64,000 bases of DNA from Echinometra lucunter (taxonomy: Eukaryota > Echinodermata > Echinoidea > Camarodonta > Echinometridae). Every line of letters starts with the position of its first letter. Within the stretch, counting starts at the first letter, position 1. Shown piece after piece: positions 54,801-57,800 of this stretch. The stretch spans positions 32,283,828 through 32,347,827 of the forward strand of contig CM057157.1 in the NCBI GenBank assembly GCA_029962745.1. The letters run 5' to 3'. The position numbers were made by a program, and so were the translations under genes. The notes under the pieces were generated by a model. It searched no databases. It was given only the letters and a program-made list of their open reading frames with translations, and had not been told where the DNA came from.

Positions 54801-57800
54801 GCTCTGTTATTTCTGCTCGATTTTTGCCCAGCTTTGAGTATGTTGTAGCTGAGGATATTCTCTATAGTAAGTGTGCCATTTATTTTTTAATCGGATGTCA
54901 GGAACATATCGAAATTTTAACTGGAAGATATGATATAGGAATCCCAATTTCCATCTATGTGTTATCTCTATGGGCCATAATTTGGTCTATCGGTAAGGCA
55001 CTTGCCTCACATGCTCAAGGTCCCCGGTTCGAGTCCGCGCGACGACGGTGTCATTTTTTTTTTTTTTTTTTTTTTTTACATTTTTTACCCTTTCAAATTA
55101 CCATCTTCTTCGACTACTTTTGCATACAATTACAAACAATGCAATAACTGCGTTATTTTGCCTGCTATGTCTATTGCAATGCACATGTACAGTAGTTTAT
55201 GCACAAATCTATTGCCAATATGATTCATGAATGTGTATTGAACCCCTAGGGTTAACTTTATCTGTGAAGTTAGTCTCCTTCCCAAACCTTAATATTTTTT
55301 AAGTTCATCAGGTCAGCGTGAAGTCATCAAAGTGCCACTTTGTCAAAATGACATAATCAGGTCATATATTCTTTTGACATATTATCTTCTTTATGACAGT
55401 TAATGTCGATGTCCCCCAAGACATTCTTTTACTAAAAGATTTGACAGACCACCTAATTCGTCCCCAGTGACGAATTACATTTCTCGTTTTATCTTTATTT
55501 CTGGTAATAAAGTAAAATCAATTTTCAAAGAGTGAACCAAAGATATCTTGAGTGTATAAGACTACATCAATGCAGATAAATGATATTAGCAACAAAAAAA
55601 AAACTGGGGTGAAATGTTAATTAGCTGTGTAATGAGGGGAAAAAAAGAGAAAGGCAATCAAGTTTCTAATCCTGAAATGTGTGCCTAGCACAAGAGAGAA
55701 AGAAGGGTATAATTACCAGTTTAAAGCTCACATAAACTGAGTTTGGGTAGCAAAAAGAAATGTGGCATGAAGCTGATTACAGTCTCACATTATCCCCTTG
55801 CAGTAAACAATATGTAAGACTGTGTGATAATTCATTCATGATTTCTAGTGAATTCTAGTGTAACCATATGAAAGGACTGCAATTGATAGGTTATACCCTG
55901 CGGTATATGCTATGACCCCTGCACATCAACAGATCCCTGCACATCATTCATAGTGCTTCACTGTGCTTAGTGCATGACAGACACGTTCAGGCACTGTGTG
56001 ACGTGATGTACATGTGCCTCGACGTTGTTGACTTTCAAGAAAGTATTTTTTGCCTTTCATATGCTTGATATTCAACTTACAGAGGAAGAAAACCTTTACA
56101 GCATCTTAGATTTGCTTTTATCTTGCTACTTAGCAGCTAAAAGCAAAGAAATCTGATGAATGGTTTTTGATGGTCTACCAGAACTGTACGTAACCTTTAC
56201 TTTGATTTAATGCAACAATTACTTTGTTTTAATGCAAAGATTACTCTGTTATTTTGCTGGCTTAAAGGGGGTACCCAATGCTAAAACAATGTTAGTTCAT
56301 TCAAAAGAGCATGATTTTATTAGCAGAAAATCATCGGCCTAAAGTTTTTTAAAAAGTTGTGTTGCCAAGGAAACCCCCAAATGTGGTAAGATTTCAGAAT
56401 ATTTTTGACCCCTCAGCTGTGACCCAGTTTCAACTGGGTACCCACTTTGACGTCAAAATGAAGTCAAAGCGGGTACCTTGTCGCGCAATTCTAGCAAAAC
56501 GCGCGCAAGCTATAATACATATTGTACAGTCTAGCGCGCATCACAACTGCAATGCGCGAAGCTGGGTACCCACTTTTACGTCATACCTCATACTAAAATT
56601 TTTTGGTCAGCTCTTGACTATATATAAGAAAATTAGCCAAAATGCATTGATTTGATTGAAAATCACCATATTTTTAATGTTATTCTTCTTAGAATTCTAT
56701 TCTTGATCATATATCCAAAAAAAAATTTACCATTGTGTAATCACTTTAAGTAGCTTCTCCTGCATTGTCACACCATTAAAACCTGTTTTAGAGAAAATGA
56801 AACCATTACATGCTGGGTTCATTGAAAGTAAAATTATCAGCAGTACTCAAAACCAGGCTCAAGATGAATCCTTAAAAAAAGAAAGTTGATTCCTACCTCC
56901 TCCATCCTGATTAAAGACACTCTTGAGTTGATTAAGTGCCTCTGAGAAGTTCCTGACATCCCTGGTAAGTTGGAGGATCTCCTCCTGGTTAACAATCTGT
57001 GTCTCCATACAATCAGATACAGAGTTTAGACTGGTTGATGAGTTGCTCTTAGATAGACGGTATCCAGCAGACAGCGGTCCACCGCTTGACATAACAGCTA
57101 TACTAGCAGGTCTGTTAGAAGGCTCTGTCACATTCCCTCCACGTTTTGTCTATAGCATCAAGAAACAATACATTCACACATCCTTTACTGTCAACACAGA
57201 AACAAATGCTGGAAAAAAGAACTTTTTCGTTAACCATGAAATTTTCGAAAATACACTGAAACTTAGTCAATTTTCATTTATGAGAAGTACATTTTGCATT
57301 TTTCAATACTGGTACTCTTCAAGTATCATTCAGACGTGTGCTGGAAACACCACCATAAAAACAAGATGAATCCTCGACCGCGGGCAGTCGAAATTTATGC
57401 CTCCGCCATTGCAAGGTCAGAAATTTATGGCACATTCATGGTGATTGCTTTTTTAATTTTCATGTATACAATGACATCTTTGACCTTGACCTGTGACCTT
57501 GTGACCCCCAAATCTAATGACACCATCATGAGACCTTCCATATGCCTATATGAGCCAAGTTTGAAGTCGAACTGTCACAGAATTGTTAAGTTATCGCAAG
57601 AACAAGCAATTTTCATGTATATAATGACCTCTATGACCTTTGACCTTTGACCTTGAGACCCAAAAATCTAATCAGATCACTGTCCCTCCCATATGCAAAC
57701 GTGACCAAGTTTGAAGTTGATCCGTCAAATGGTTGTTGAGTTATCGCGAGAACGAACCATTTCTATGTGCACAATTAAAGTTATCTCGAGAATGATAACG

